Translations under genes and position numbers: made by a program
Notes under the pieces: model-generated
The model's input: the letters and a program-made list of their open reading frames with translations, nothing else
Database searches by the model: none
What the model was told of the DNA's origin: nothing
Shown: positions 8,615 to 17,282 of the stretch, piece by piece
Position numbering within the stretch: the stretch's first letter is position 1
Layout of the letters: each line of letters starts with the position of its first letter
Source: Streptomyces lycii
GTDB lineage: Bacteria; Actinomycetota; Actinomycetes; Streptomycetales; Streptomycetaceae
Assembly: GCF_009735685.1 (NCBI RefSeq)
Contig: NZ_WHPN01000293.1
Coordinates: 1-64,000 of the forward strand
Length of the DNA: 64,000 bases
Direction of reading: 5' to 3'

Positions 8615-9901
8615 ATGAGTGATGCTGACGGGCTGGTCCGTAACCCGGCGTCCTTCGTCGTGCCGCAGACCGGTCGACTGGAGGAGACCGGCGAAGTAGC
8701 TGAGCCGTACCGGCTGCTCGACTCCGAGGAACGGCTTGTCGTGCCGGCGGCGGTGTTCTTCGCCGACCTGCAGGCGGCATCGACGCCGTCGACGACGATC
8801 CGTTCGTACGGCATGGGCTTGCTGCGGTGGTACCGCTTCTTGTGGGCCGTGGATGTGCCCTGGAACCAGGCGATCAGGGTCGAAGCCCGGGACTTCTCCC
8901 GCCGGTTCCAGCTCGCTGGCAATCCCCTGCGCGTGCACTGGCGGCATCAGCGTAAGGCCACCGAGGCGGACGCCGTGCTTGCCCAACGCGGTCCGCGCCG
9001 CGCCGAACCAGGTACGCCGAACCCGGTGACCGGCAGGCCCGCGCCGAGCCGGAAGTACGCGGCCTCCACCAAGGCTCACAGCGAGACGGTGCTTCGGGCC
9101 TTCTACGACTTCCACCTCGAGGAGGGCACGGGGCCGATCGTCAATCCCTTCCCGTTGGACCGCTCCCGGCGCGCTGGCCGGGCCCACGCCCACCACAACC
9201 CGATGGATTCCTTCCGCTCCGAGCGGCAGGGCCGTTACCGGCCGAAAGTCCCCAAGCGCATCCCGCGGCGGACCCCGGACGAGCTGTTCAACGCCCTGTT
9301 CGCAGCGCTGAAGGACAACCGCGACCGGGCCCTGCTCGCTTCCTGGGTCTCCACCGGCGCCCGCGCCGAGGAACTCCTCACCAGCCGGGAGAAGGACGCC
9401 CTTCCCGGCCAGCAGCTCATCGGCGTGACGCGCAAGGGAACCCGCGCCTACCAGCAGCTTCCCGCCTCCACCGACGCGTTCGTCTGGCTGCGGCTGGCCC
9501 AGGAGGAAGCCTGGAGCAAGGGGACACCCCGCGGACGCAACCACACCCTGTGGTGGACACTGCGGCGTCCATGGCGGCCCGTGAACTACCACGCCGCCCG
9601 GGCCATGCTGAACCGCGCCAACGGCCTGCTCGGGTCGAACTGGACCCTGCACGACCTGCGGCACACCGCGGCCTATCGGATGGCCCGCGACCCGCAGATG
9701 TCGCTGACGGACGTGCAATGGGTCCTCGGACACGCACACCTGTCCACCACCGAGATCTATCTGGCCGCGAGCCAGGAGAAGGTCATCGAGCAGGTCCTCG
9801 CCCACCATGCCCGCCGGGAACGGCAGCCAGTGCAGCCGCCGACGCCGGCCCCCGGCCACAACGCCGCCAGTCTCGACGTGCTCTCCGGGCAGGCGGGATG
9901 A
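8615..9901 (+). CDS. Tyrosine recombinase (integrase/transposase type)
   Basis: A 428-residue site-specific recombinase with the full catalytic set: Arg250 in STGARAEELL, Lys274 in VTRKGTRAYQ, HDLRH at 346-350, His373 in LGHAHLSTTE and Tyr382. An N-terminal SAM-like core-binding domain occupies roughly residues 45-170. The stop overlaps the start of the next gene (ATGA at 9898-9901), so the two are translationally coupled, as in Tn554-type and recombinase-in-trio elements. This gene is intact and probably functional, but its partner is broken. Confidence 0.85.
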   Translation: MSDADGLVRNPASFVVPQTGRLEETGEVAEPYRLLDSEERLVVPAAVFFADLQAASTPSTTIRSYGMGLLRWYRFLWAVDVPWNQAIRVEARDFSRRFQLAGNPLRVHWRHQRKATEADAVLAQRGPRRAEPGTPNPVTGRPAPSRKYAASTKAHSETVLRAFYDFHLEEGTGPIVNPFPLDRSRRAGRAHAHHNPMDSFRSERQGRYRPKVPKRIPRRTPDELFNALFAALKDNRDRALLASWVSTGARAEELLTSREKDALPGQQLIGVTRKGTRAYQQLPASTDAFVWLRLAQEEAWSKGTPRGRNHTLWWTLRRPWRPVNYHAARAMLNRANGLLGSNWTLHDLRHTAAYRMARDPQMSLTDVQWVLGHAHLSTTEIYLAASQEKVIEQVLAHHARRERQPVQPPTPAPGHNAASLDVLSGQAG

Positions 9902-11040
9902 CGACGACTACGACGACCGCGACGCCAGCCACCTCGCAGGGGAAGGTCATGGCGTTTCACGGGGCGGCACACAAAGCACTTCGGGAGACCTTCCCGCCCC
10001 GGTTGGTGCCGGACGCCTGGACGGCCACCGCCGAGTCCCGCGACCAGGTCATGGACCGGCTCCGCGATCTGTCCGCCGACTCTTCGAAGCACACCTGCTA
10101 CCACCGGATACGCGGGGCCGAGCAGATCTTGCGCTGGCTGGAGACCTTCCCCGGGGCGACCTGGCAGCAGAGGTGGCGGAACAGCACGGCGGACGACCAG
10201 CTACGAGGCTGGATCGGCCTGCCCAGGGCCTGGCACGCCGACCACGGCGTCGGCGTCGCCTCCTACCTCCCCTCGGGGGCTCTGCACCTGATCTGCGGAG
10301 ACGTGATCCGCCCCCGTCCGGACTGGCTGATGCACCTGCACTCGACCAACTTCCGCTCCCGGATCGAAGCGACCCGGGACCAGGACGGCTACGCAGAACT
10401 TGCGGCAGTCGCAGGTCCCGCATGGTCAGCCAGGGTGGGGCGGCCGGCATGTCACCAGATCGCGGTGCTGCTGGCAGCCAAGGGTCGCCGCATCCGCGAC
10501 ATCACCGTCGGTGACTGCCTTGGACTGCGAGCCACCGAATCCCGCGTCTACTCATGCGGCGGCACCGGTCGGTCGCTGTTCTACAGCTGGCTGAAGGGGC
10601 TCGGGCACTTGCCGCCGGACGCCCCGCACACCCTGCGGGACGTCACCCGGCACTCGGGACAGGTCAGCGTCGCGGACCTGGTGGGCCGCTACCACTTGCA
10701 GAACACCGCCGTCCGCGATCTGCTGGTCGACTACCTCGCCGAGCGCCGGCCCGCCCTGGACTTCTCCTCTCTGGAGAATCTGTCGCGGATCCTGGTCCCG
10801 GCACTTCTGGAGAACCTCGAAGACCTCCGGCCCGGCATCGACTCCCTCCGCCTCTCCGCGGAGACCGCAGCGGCCCGGAAAGAGCGCGTCCGCACTCGAC
10901 CGCAAGCGCCAGCCGGATGGCACCTACGCCACCAGCCTGCGGCTGAACTACCTCGACTTCCTGACCGCGGTCCGTGCCTGCTACCTCGACATCACCCAGT
11001 GGGCCGTGGAAGAACCGGCCCGCCCTGTCCTTGAGGGAGG
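9898..11040 (+). pseudogene. Second recombinase-module protein, frameshifted and truncated
   Basis: It starts at the ATG overlapping the previous stop. A long natural protein follows, from MAFHGAAHKALRETFPPRLV through SADSSKHTCYHRIRGAEQIL to SSLENLSRILVPALLENLED. Near 10890 the frame shifts; the neighbouring frame then carries RKRQPDGTYATSLRLNYLDF and YLDITQWAVEEPAR. The sequence ends abruptly where an IS5-type remnant begins (about 11046). In coupled recombinase modules the second protein is usually a long recombinase with its catalytic domain at the C-terminus, and that part would be missing here. Confidence 0.6.
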
Positions 11041-11045
11041 AAACG

Positions 11046-11513
11046 TTGCCGCGCAGGCGCTGCTATCCCGCCGACCTGGGAGGACGAATGGGCCCTGACC
11101 GAGCCCATGTTGCCGACACCGGCCTGCGAAACGAAGGCGGGCGGCCGTCCCGAGAAGCATCCTCGCCGGGAGATCGTGGACGCGATCCGCTATGTCGTGG
11201 AAACTGGCTGCAAGTGGCGGGCCCTGTCCAAGGACTTCCCGTCCTGGCGCACGTGTTACGGGTTCATGGCCCGCTGGGCCGCCTGCGGCGTCGTCGGCCA
11301 GATCCGTGACCAGCTCCGCAAGCGGATCCGCCGTGAGATGGGCCGGGCGCCTGGAGCGGTCGCCACCGTCATCGACTTCCAGTCGATCAAGGTCGCCGAG
11401 ACCGTCGGCCAAGGACTCCCGCGGCTACGACGCCGGGAAGAAGATCAACGGCCGCAAGCGGCACCTGGTCGTGGATACCAAGGGCCTGCCGCTGTTCGTC
11501 GTGATCACTCCGG
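11046..11513 (+). pseudogene. IS5-family transposase remnant
   Basis: Three frames together read like an IS5-family transposase N-terminal half: LPRRRCYPADL, WEDEWALTEPMLPTPACET, REIVDAIRYVVETGCKWRAL, MGRAPGAVATVIDFQSIKV, then YDAGKKINGRKRHLVVDTKG. Frameshifts lie near 11077 and 11405. It stops at about 11513, where the caspase-like sequence begins on the other strand, so the second and third catalytic residues are gone. It is a different subgroup from the copy at 4722-5611. Confidence 0.75.
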
Positions 11514-12313
11514 CCAGCTTGAGTTCGGCCGTCAGGCGCAGCAGGGCCACTGCGCCATCTTCGGCGGGCGTGGCCAGGAGCTGTTCGAGGAGGTCGGCGC
11601 ATTCCTGAACGGTGCGGGCGGCTACGAGGGCGGGCAGGGCGGCCTCGATGTGGCGCTGGCAGTCGGCCTGGTAGAGGGCGGCGAACAGGCGCACGAGGTC
11701 GGTGACCGGGCGGTGTTGCAGGGCAGTGTGGACCATTTCGGTCGCGGTGGCCGGGCGGTGTTCGCTCAACCCGCTGATCTGCGCCGCCAGCACCGGCACC
11801 GGCACGGGATGCGTCCAGGGCGCGGGCGACGTCCGGGATCGGAGTGTGGCCTTCCGGCGCAGGCTGGTAGGCGTTGTTGCGGGCGAACGGCCAGGAGCCG
11901 AGGCTGTTGCGGCACAGGTTCTGCGGGCGAGGGCGGCGCTTGGCCTGCAGGCGCCGGGCGAGCTGGTCGAAGACGGCGTCCAAGTCGAGGAACTCGTTCG
12001 GGGAAGCGACGCCGCTTCGCAGCAGCTCGAGGAGTTCGCCGGTGAAGGCGGTGTGGGGCTCGCCGGGCGGGGACAGTGCCACAGCGGTCTCCGCCGCGGC
12101 CGCCATCAAATAGGTGCCGTCGATCTCAGCGAGTGCCGCGACCGACTCGGACTGCACACCGAAGGCACGGGCGCTGTAGCAGCAGTCGAGGATCACGATC
12201 CGGCGAGCGGCACCGCTCGTCTCGATGGACCGCTTGATCCACTCATAGGGTACGGCCGTGTCGAAGACGGAGTCCCGGTCACTGTCGGGGACAGCCAGGT
12301 GGGCGGTGAGACT
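11514..12313 (-). pseudogene. Effector-associated caspase-like (EACC1-type) protein, truncated
   Basis: Starting near 12313 the minus strand reads VPDSDRDSVFDTAVPYEWIK, then RRIVILDCCYSARAFG with the Cys of the caspase-like active site, then EIDGTYLMAAAAETAVALSP, and FARNNAYQP at the end of the domain. The catalytic His (usually in a GHG motif further upstream) and the whole N-terminus are missing. Near 11800 a GGTGCC-repeat frameshift moves the C-terminal helical part (HIEAALPALVAARTVQECAD) into another frame. It is cut by the IS5 remnant at 11513. EACC1-type proteases are predicted actinobacterial conflict or cell-death effectors; this copy is dead. Confidence 0.65.
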
Positions 12314-12314
12314 C

Positions 12315-12707
12315 TGATGACCCTGGACGCCGTGGCCGCCGCCTACCGGCTGAAAATGGACTCCCAGGCCCACGAGGACACCTTCAACGCCGCCCGGCCC
12401 GAGGACGAAAAAAGTCACTGTATGGAAGGCAACGTGGATTCCGGTTGTCTCGCACGGCGCGGCAGACAGCACCTCAGGCCTGTACCTCGAAACGGTGACC
12501 GGTCACCTGGGCCGCTGGTCCCGCTACAACGAGGCTCCCGGCAACGTATTCGACACGCTCGTTACCTATCTCGAAGAGACTGCTGACGCGCTGGAAACCC
12601 CGGCACTGGCCACCGGAGACAGGCCCGGCCTGATCGGCGGGGCGCTGGTGTGGCGCAGAAGGGTGAGCCCCTCACTGAAGGACCAGTGGCGCCCCTTGGT
12701 CGGCTGA
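12315..12707 (+). pseudogene. SMI1/KNR4-like protein, 5'-truncated and frameshifted
   Basis: The plus strand reads TLMTLDAVAAAYRLKMDSQA then HEDTFNAARPEDEK in one frame. After an A6 run (12408-12413) the next frame gives VTVWKATWIPVVSHGAADST, VFDTLVTYLEETADALETP and a stop at 12705-12707. Removing one A joins the two into one natural protein. The layout (helix, then W-x-P-x3-G-style strand, then helix before the end) resembles SMI1/KNR4 immunity-type proteins. The N-terminus is absent; the sequence begins where the caspase remnant starts in the other direction. Confidence 0.45.
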
Positions 12708-12716
12708 CCACGCAAG

Positions 12717-12751
12717 GGAAGGGGGCCAGCCCGTCGGCCAGCCCCCCTTCC
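12717..12751. terminator. Hairpin terminator
   Basis: GGAAGGGGG (12717-12725) pairs with CCCCCTTCC (12743-12751) around a 17-base loop that can fold further (CCAGCC/GGCC). It lies just after the SMI1-like stop and before the 3' end of the permease gene on the other strand, so it may serve both. The rest of 12752-12926 shows nothing. Confidence 0.5.
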
Positions 12752-12926
12752 TGCTTCACATGTCGGCACTCACGTCACATCAGCCGATCTCGCGCCAAGC
12801 GCAAGTCGTCGTTGCCGACGTGCAGTGCTCGAAACCGGGAGGACTTACGAGAAACCCGTCACCGTCCAGCATCCGCCACGATGGGGCCGGAAACTTGCTG
12901 AACGCTTGCTGGTTCTGCCCTCCCGG

Positions 12927-14222
12927 TCACGTGCGCTGCGGCGTCGGTTCCACTTCGGCCTCGCGGTGGCCGCTGTTCCCGGGCTCGCGCGGCAGCACGC
13001 GGAGGTACAGCATCGCGGCTGCTGCCACCACTGCCGGCAGTGCCAGCAGCCACGTGCTGAACAGCAGGACCAGCAGTGTGAAGGCCACTGCGATCACTGC
13101 CAGCCACCACAGCGGTCGCCGACGCGGCAGAAGGGCAACGGCTGCGGCCATCCCCGCGGCGGTGACTGTGGCCAGGAACGCCGAGGTGATCTGCATCAGC
13201 AGGTCGAGTTCGGTTCCTGCCGCCGCGACCACCATGAGCAGGGCGCCGGTGAGGACGGCCTGGACCAGGAGGCTGCGCCGCGGCACACGGCCAGTTCCGG
13301 TGCCCTTGGCCAGCCATCCGGGCAATGCGCCGTCCCGTCCCAGGGCGGCGCCGAGGCGGGCTGCGCCGGCGACGAAGGTGTTGATGGCGCCGAAGGTCAG
13401 GCACACCGCCGCTGCCGCGGTCACGGTCCGGGCGCCCGGACCCACGCCCTGCTCGATCAGCAGCATCAGCGGAACGCTAGACCGGTCGGAGGTCTCGCCG
13501 AGCACCCCGACGGTCACCGTGGCCAACGTCAGGTAGAGGGTCCCGACGACGGCCAGGGTGGTGACCGTGGCGATCCGCAGGTGTCGCTGTGGGCGTGCGA
13601 ATTCGGCCGAGAGGTGGCTGGCGGCCTCCCAGCCGCTGAAGGCGTAGAAGAGCACGACCGCAGCGGTGCCGACGGAGGTCCAGCCCTGCGGCATGAACGG
13701 GGAGAAGTTGCTCGACGACATGTCCGGTGCGGCGGTGACGATGGCGATGACCAGCAGGAGGACGAGCACGGTACACAGCAGCACCTGGATCCGTCCGGAG
13801 AGGTGCAGGCCCACGTAGTTGGCCGCGAAGGCGGCCGCGAGCAGGATGGTGGTTCCAAGCAGGGCGATCCCCCTCCCCAAGCCCAGCGCCTCGGCGACGT
13901 ACTGTCCACCGATCATGGCGCCCGCCAGCACGCCTACGGGGACGGCGGCGTAGAACCACCATCCGACGCAGGCGGCGGCCCGTGCGCCGAAGGCCCGGGC
14001 CACGAACGTCGCGACACCGCCGCCGTCCGGATATCGGGCGCCCAGTGCCGCGAAGGACAGGGCCACGGGAACGCTCAGGAGCAGCAGCCCTGCCCAGGCG
14101 ATCACCGAGGCAGGACCGGCCACGGCGGCTGCGAGAGCTGGCAGGGCGAGCACCCCCGGCCCCAGCACCCCGCCTATGTAGAGGGCCGTTCCCTCGCTCA
14201 ACCCGAGTTTCGCTCCCTGCAC
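12927..14222 (-). CDS. APC-family amino-acid permease
   Basis: A 431-residue integral membrane protein with about 12 hydrophobic segments. It opens with the APC signature GTALYIGGVLGPGVLALPAL, and SGWEAASHLSAEFARPQRHL is the conserved loop of this superfamily. It is predicted to carry amino acids across the cytoplasmic membrane; the compact size suggests the YjeH-type efflux/uptake group. The start is GTG at 14220-14222, chosen because AGGGGAGGAG sits just upstream. It is divergent from an Lrp/AsnC regulator 113 bases away, the usual pairing for amino-acid transporters, and is probably regulated by it. Confidence 0.85.
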   Translation of the reverse strand: MQGAKLGLSEGTALYIGGVLGPGVLALPALAAAVAGPASVIAWAGLLLLSVPVALSFAALGARYPDGGGVATFVARAFGARAAACVGWWFYAAVPVGVLAGAMIGGQYVAEALGLGRGIALLGTTILLAAAFAANYVGLHLSGRIQVLLCTVLVLLLVIAIVTAAPDMSSSNFSPFMPQGWTSVGTAAVVLFYAFSGWEAASHLSAEFARPQRHLRIATVTTLAVVGTLYLTLATVTVGVLGETSDRSSVPLMLLIEQGVGPGARTVTAAAAVCLTFGAINTFVAGAARLGAALGRDGALPGWLAKGTGTGRVPRRSLLVQAVLTGALLMVVAAAGTELDLLMQITSAFLATVTAAGMAAAVALLPRRRPLWWLAVIAVAFTLLVLLFSTWLLALPAVVAAAAMLYLRVLPREPGNSGHREAEVEPTPQRT

Positions 14223-14276
14223 GTTACTCCTCCCCTGTCATCGAATGCCGATGGAGATTCGGCAAGCAAGCCCTGA

Positions 14277-14321
14277 CGTTAGGTTGTTGAGCGCCTTGTA
14301 CGATCGACTGCCGAACTAACG
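14277..14321. promoter_or_regulatory. Divergent permease/Lrp control region
   Basis: CGTTAG (14277-14282) and CTAACG (14316-14321) form an inverted pair 33 bases apart in the 113-base divergent spacer. Lrp proteins often bind such spaced half-sites. The assignment is inferred. Confidence 0.3.
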
Positions 14322-14335
14322 CCGGAGGATGGGGA

Positions 14336-14803
14336 GTGCGGTACGTCGTGGACGAACTTGATTCGGCGATCGTGGCCCGGCTCCAGGCAGACGCACGGCA
14401 GACCAACAGGGAACTGGCCCGTTCGCTGGGGGTCGCACCGTCGACCTGTCTGGAGCGTGTCCGCCTGCTGCGCAAGAGGGGCGTGATCAACGAGTACACG
14501 GTGCAGGTGGACCTGCCGTCCCTCAACCGCAACGTGCAGGCACTGGTCGCACTCCAGGTACGCCCGCTGAACCGACAGGTGATTGAAGAGGTTCGGCGCT
14601 CGATGGACGCGCTGGACGAGGTGCTCGCCGTCTATGTTCTGACCGGCGGTGACGACTTGATCATTCATGTCGCCGTCCCGGACGTGGACCAGCTGCACAG
14701 CTTCCTCATCGACCGGCTCAGCGACCGGCGGGAGATCGTCAGCTTCCGCAGCTCGGTGATCTTCCAGCACGACCGGAAATTGGTCGTCCCACCGCTGCCG
14801 TGA
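14336..14803 (+). CDS. Lrp/AsnC-family transcriptional regulator
   Basis: 155 residues. An N-terminal winged helix-turn-helix (about residues 5-60, with TNRELARSLGVAPSTCLERV) is followed by a RAM ligand-binding domain (about 65-145, with VLTGGDDLIIHVAVPDVDQL). The start is GTG at 14336, preceded by GGAGGATGGGGA. Family members sense amino acids and control the adjacent transporter, so the divergent APC permease is the likely target. Length and domains are complete. Confidence 0.9.
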   Translation: MRYVVDELDSAIVARLQADARQTNRELARSLGVAPSTCLERVRLLRKRGVINEYTVQVDLPSLNRNVQALVALQVRPLNRQVIEEVRRSMDALDEVLAVYVLTGGDDLIIHVAVPDVDQLHSFLIDRLSDRREIVSFRSSVIFQHDRKLVVPPLP

Positions 14804-14920
14804 CACGTCGGAAGACACGCGGGAACACGGGAACCGGGGGGCGTGCGGGGCGCAGGGAGAAGACGGACCCGTACGCGACAGCTGCTCAGGGCGTGTTGCT
14901 GTGGGCGGACCGGGGTCTTG

Positions 14921-15685
14921 TCACTGCTTGACGGCGTGCAGGACGTACAGGCCACGAGGGCCGGCGGCGTGGCGCCGTACGTCAAGTCCGGCCGCGTGGC
15001 ACTGATCGGTGAGCCACTGGGGAGACACACGGAGCTTGGGGTAGCTGCTGGTCTTCAGCTTCCAGCTGTCGGCATGGCGGGTGTGGACCAGGTCGTGAAC
15101 CAGGACGGTGTCCTCGCCCTGGTAGTCGAGGAAGCAGGTGAGGATCCGGTCACCGGTGCTGCGGACCGGGATGAACCGCTCCGGACCGTGGAGTTCGCGG
15201 GTCAGGTCCCGGTAAGTGGCCACGAAGCTCCCCCCGGGGTGCAGTGCCTTGGCCACGTCCGTGATCAGTTTCTGCACGTCCTGGCTGCTGGGCAGGTGCG
15301 GGAGGGTGTCGCCCATGCACGCGACGACGGCGAGAGAGTCCGGGGAGGCGAGACCGGGCAGGGCCTCGCGGATGTCCTGGTGCACGGTGCGGACGGCCTG
15401 GTGGTGCCCGGAGCGCATGGCGAACTCCATCAGTTCTTCCAGGAGACGGGCGCTGGTGTCCACCGCGGTCACGGAAGCGAAACCGAGAGACGCCAGGGCG
15501 AGAGTCTGCGGGCCCGGGCCGCAGCCGAGGTCCACGGCGGCGGCTCCCTCCAGTACTGGTGCTGTCAGCCCCAACTCGCGGAAGAGGTCGGCTTGTGCCG
15601 CCGCTGCTTCCTCGATGTCGCCGCCAAGCATCCAGGTGTAGTGCTCGGCGAGCAGGCTTTCGTAATGATCGGCAGCGGTGGCCAT
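14921..15685 (-). CDS. Class I SAM-dependent methyltransferase
   Basis: 254 residues with the SAM-binding motif VDLGCGPGPQ at 51-60, the acidic end of strand 2 in VTAVDTSARLLEEL, and a motif like post-I to IV in VVACMGDTLPHL. The N-terminus (HYESLLAEHYTWMLGGDIEE) is a family-typical cap. The substrate is unknown; the cytosolic small-molecule group is most likely. It is followed 26 bases upstream on the same strand by a MarR regulator gene, which may form an operon with it. Confidence 0.8.
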   Translation of the reverse strand: MATAADHYESLLAEHYTWMLGGDIEEAAAAQADLFRELGLTAPVLEGAAAVDLGCGPGPQTLALASLGFASVTAVDTSARLLEELMEFAMRSGHHQAVRTVHQDIREALPGLASPDSLAVVACMGDTLPHLPSSQDVQKLITDVAKALHPGGSFVATYRDLTRELHGPERFIPVRSTGDRILTCFLDYQGEDTVLVHDLVHTRHADSWKLKTSSYPKLRVSPQWLTDQCHAAGLDVRRHAAGPRGLYVLHAVKQ

Positions 15686-15711
15686 ACATGGCCTTTCATG
15701 AAACGGGTCGA

Positions 15712-16233
15712 TCAGGTCGTGGAAGCTGGGTTCTCGTCCGTGTTCTGGAGAGCGGACACACCGTGCACGGCGGACTCGCCCGTCAGAACCCAGGCGGTGA
15801 GATCGCGGAGGTACACGTTGGCCAGGGCGTCCTCCAAAGCGCCCCCGAGAGCAGCCCGGTACATGGGCGTCACCGCCGCGTAACGCTGCCTGCCCGCCGA
15901 CGTGATGCTGGTGGTGACCGTCCGCCCGTCATCGGCCCCGGACGATCGCTTCGCAAGTCCTCGCCCCTCCAACCGGCCGACCAGCCGCGTCACTGTGCTG
16001 TCCTTGAGCCCGATCCGATCGGCCAACTCCCCCATCCGCAGGGCGGGACCGGTCTCCGTACGACTCAGCGCACACAAGGCCCGGTATTCCGACAGCGGCA
16101 AGCCGTGCTCACGCTGCAAGGTATCGTCCAACTGCTTCTCCACACGCCCCAGCAGCCGCACCGCCATGCACCATCGGTCGTCCTGTGCATCGTCGGCGGG
16201 ACGCGGCTCTCGGGAACTCTGTGGCTCAGACAT
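15712..16233 (-). CDS. MarR-family transcriptional regulator
   Basis: About 173 residues with the winged helix-turn-helix LRMGELADRIGLKDSTVTRL and the wing RSSGADDGRTVTTSITSAGR. The start is taken as ATG 16231-16233, although a GTG lies immediately before it. The gene is divergent from an alpha/beta hydrolase gene. The 87-base spacer contains a perfect palindrome (16247-16268) that is very likely its operator, so it should repress both itself and the hydrolase. The methyltransferase lies just downstream on the same strand. Confidence 0.88.
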   Translation of the reverse strand: MSEPQSSREPRPADDAQDDRWCMAVRLLGRVEKQLDDTLQREHGLPLSEYRALCALSRTETGPALRMGELADRIGLKDSTVTRLVGRLEGRGLAKRSSGADDGRTVTTSITSAGRQRYAAVTPMYRAALGGALEDALANVYLRDLTAWVLTGESAVHGVSALQNTDENPASTT

Positions 16234-16246
16234 CACGTCGCCACCC

Positions 16247-16268
16247 TATTTGCTTGGCGAAGCAAATA
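16247..16268. promoter_or_regulatory. MarR operator palindrome
   Basis: TATTTGCTT (16247-16255), GGCG, AAGCAAATA (16260-16268): perfect 9-bp arms in the MarR/hydrolase divergent spacer. Its AT content stands out from the surrounding DNA. Confidence 0.7.
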
Positions 16269-16320
16269 CCAGCGACGTACTGTGCCGCGAAAGCCCAAAC
16301 AACCCGCACAAGGATGCTCG

Positions 16321-17136
16321 ATGAGCCACGCAACGGTGAACGGAGCCACGCTCCACTACGACGACCACGGTCCCGTGACCGGGCCGGCGGTTCTACTGAT
16401 CCACGGGCACCCCTTCAACCGCACACTGTGGGCAGCGCAGAGCAAAGCCCTGGCCGCGGCCGGATACCGGGTCATTACCCCGGACCTGCGCGGATACGGC
16501 GACAGCGACGTCACTCCCGGAACGGTGTATCTGTCCGACTTCGCAGACGACCTCATCGGCCTCTTGGACCTGCTCACCATCGATCAGGCCGTGATCGGCG
16601 GCGTCTCGATGGGAGGGCAGATCGCCATGGAGATGCACCGCCGCTACGCCCGCCGCATACGTGCTCTCGTCCTGTCCGACACCTCGGCCCCCGCCGAGAC
16701 ACCCGACGGCAAGACATTCCGCAACCACCTGGCCGACCGCTTGCTCGCCGACGGCATGGCCGACTATGCGGACGACGTTATCGACAAGATGCTGGCCGCC
16801 TACAACGTCACCGCACTGCCAGCCGTCGCCACGCACGTCCTCGGCATGATGCGCGCCACCGACCCCCGTGGTGCCGCGGCCGCCCTGCGAGGCCGGGCCG
16901 AGCGCCCCGACTACCGCGACACGCTCGCCGCCGTGCGATGCCCGGTGCTGATCGTCGTCGGCGCCGATGACGTCTACACACCGGTCACCGACGCCGAAGC
17001 CATCAGCCGCCTCGCCCCGCACTCCGTACTGGACGTCATCGACGGTGCCGGGCACCTTCCGGGCGCTGAGCAGCCAGAATGCTTCAACCGCGTCCTGCTG
17101 GACTTCCTCCGGACACAGGCTCCTGGCCCGGCCTGA
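16321..17136 (+). CDS. Alpha/beta hydrolase
   Basis: 271 residues. Oxyanion segment LLIHGHPFN (26-33), nucleophile elbow GVSMGG with Ser96, acid in VVGADDVYTP (Asp216/217) and His245 in GAGHLPGAEQ. LRGYGDSD is the typical strand-4 loop. It is a soluble hydrolase of the haloperoxidase/esterase type; the substrate is unknown. The ATG is at 16321 and the gene is controlled by the divergent MarR. The same segment is open in other frames, but only this frame has the catalytic motifs. Confidence 0.85.
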   Translation: MSHATVNGATLHYDDHGPVTGPAVLLIHGHPFNRTLWAAQSKALAAAGYRVITPDLRGYGDSDVTPGTVYLSDFADDLIGLLDLLTIDQAVIGGVSMGGQIAMEMHRRYARRIRALVLSDTSAPAETPDGKTFRNHLADRLLADGMADYADDVIDKMLAAYNVTALPAVATHVLGMMRATDPRGAAAALRGRAERPDYRDTLAAVRCPVLIVVGADDVYTPVTDAEAISRLAPHSVLDVIDGAGHLPGAEQPECFNRVLLDFLRTQAPGPA

Positions 17137-17282
17137 CCGGAGGCCCCCGTTCCCCGCCACGCACCAGGAACATTGCACCGGAACTTTACGACGCCTGACC
17201 TGGGACTTGACCGCTTGGGATTGCTTTTCAGCGAAACTGCCGGGCCTCAACTCTTTCCTGGCCGGCCCCGGCGACTGTGCGG

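Noticed and set aside
8288-9859. 523-residue minus frame over the recombinase
   Set aside because: Antisense shadow of the tyrosine recombinase, whose catalytic motifs are all in the plus frame.
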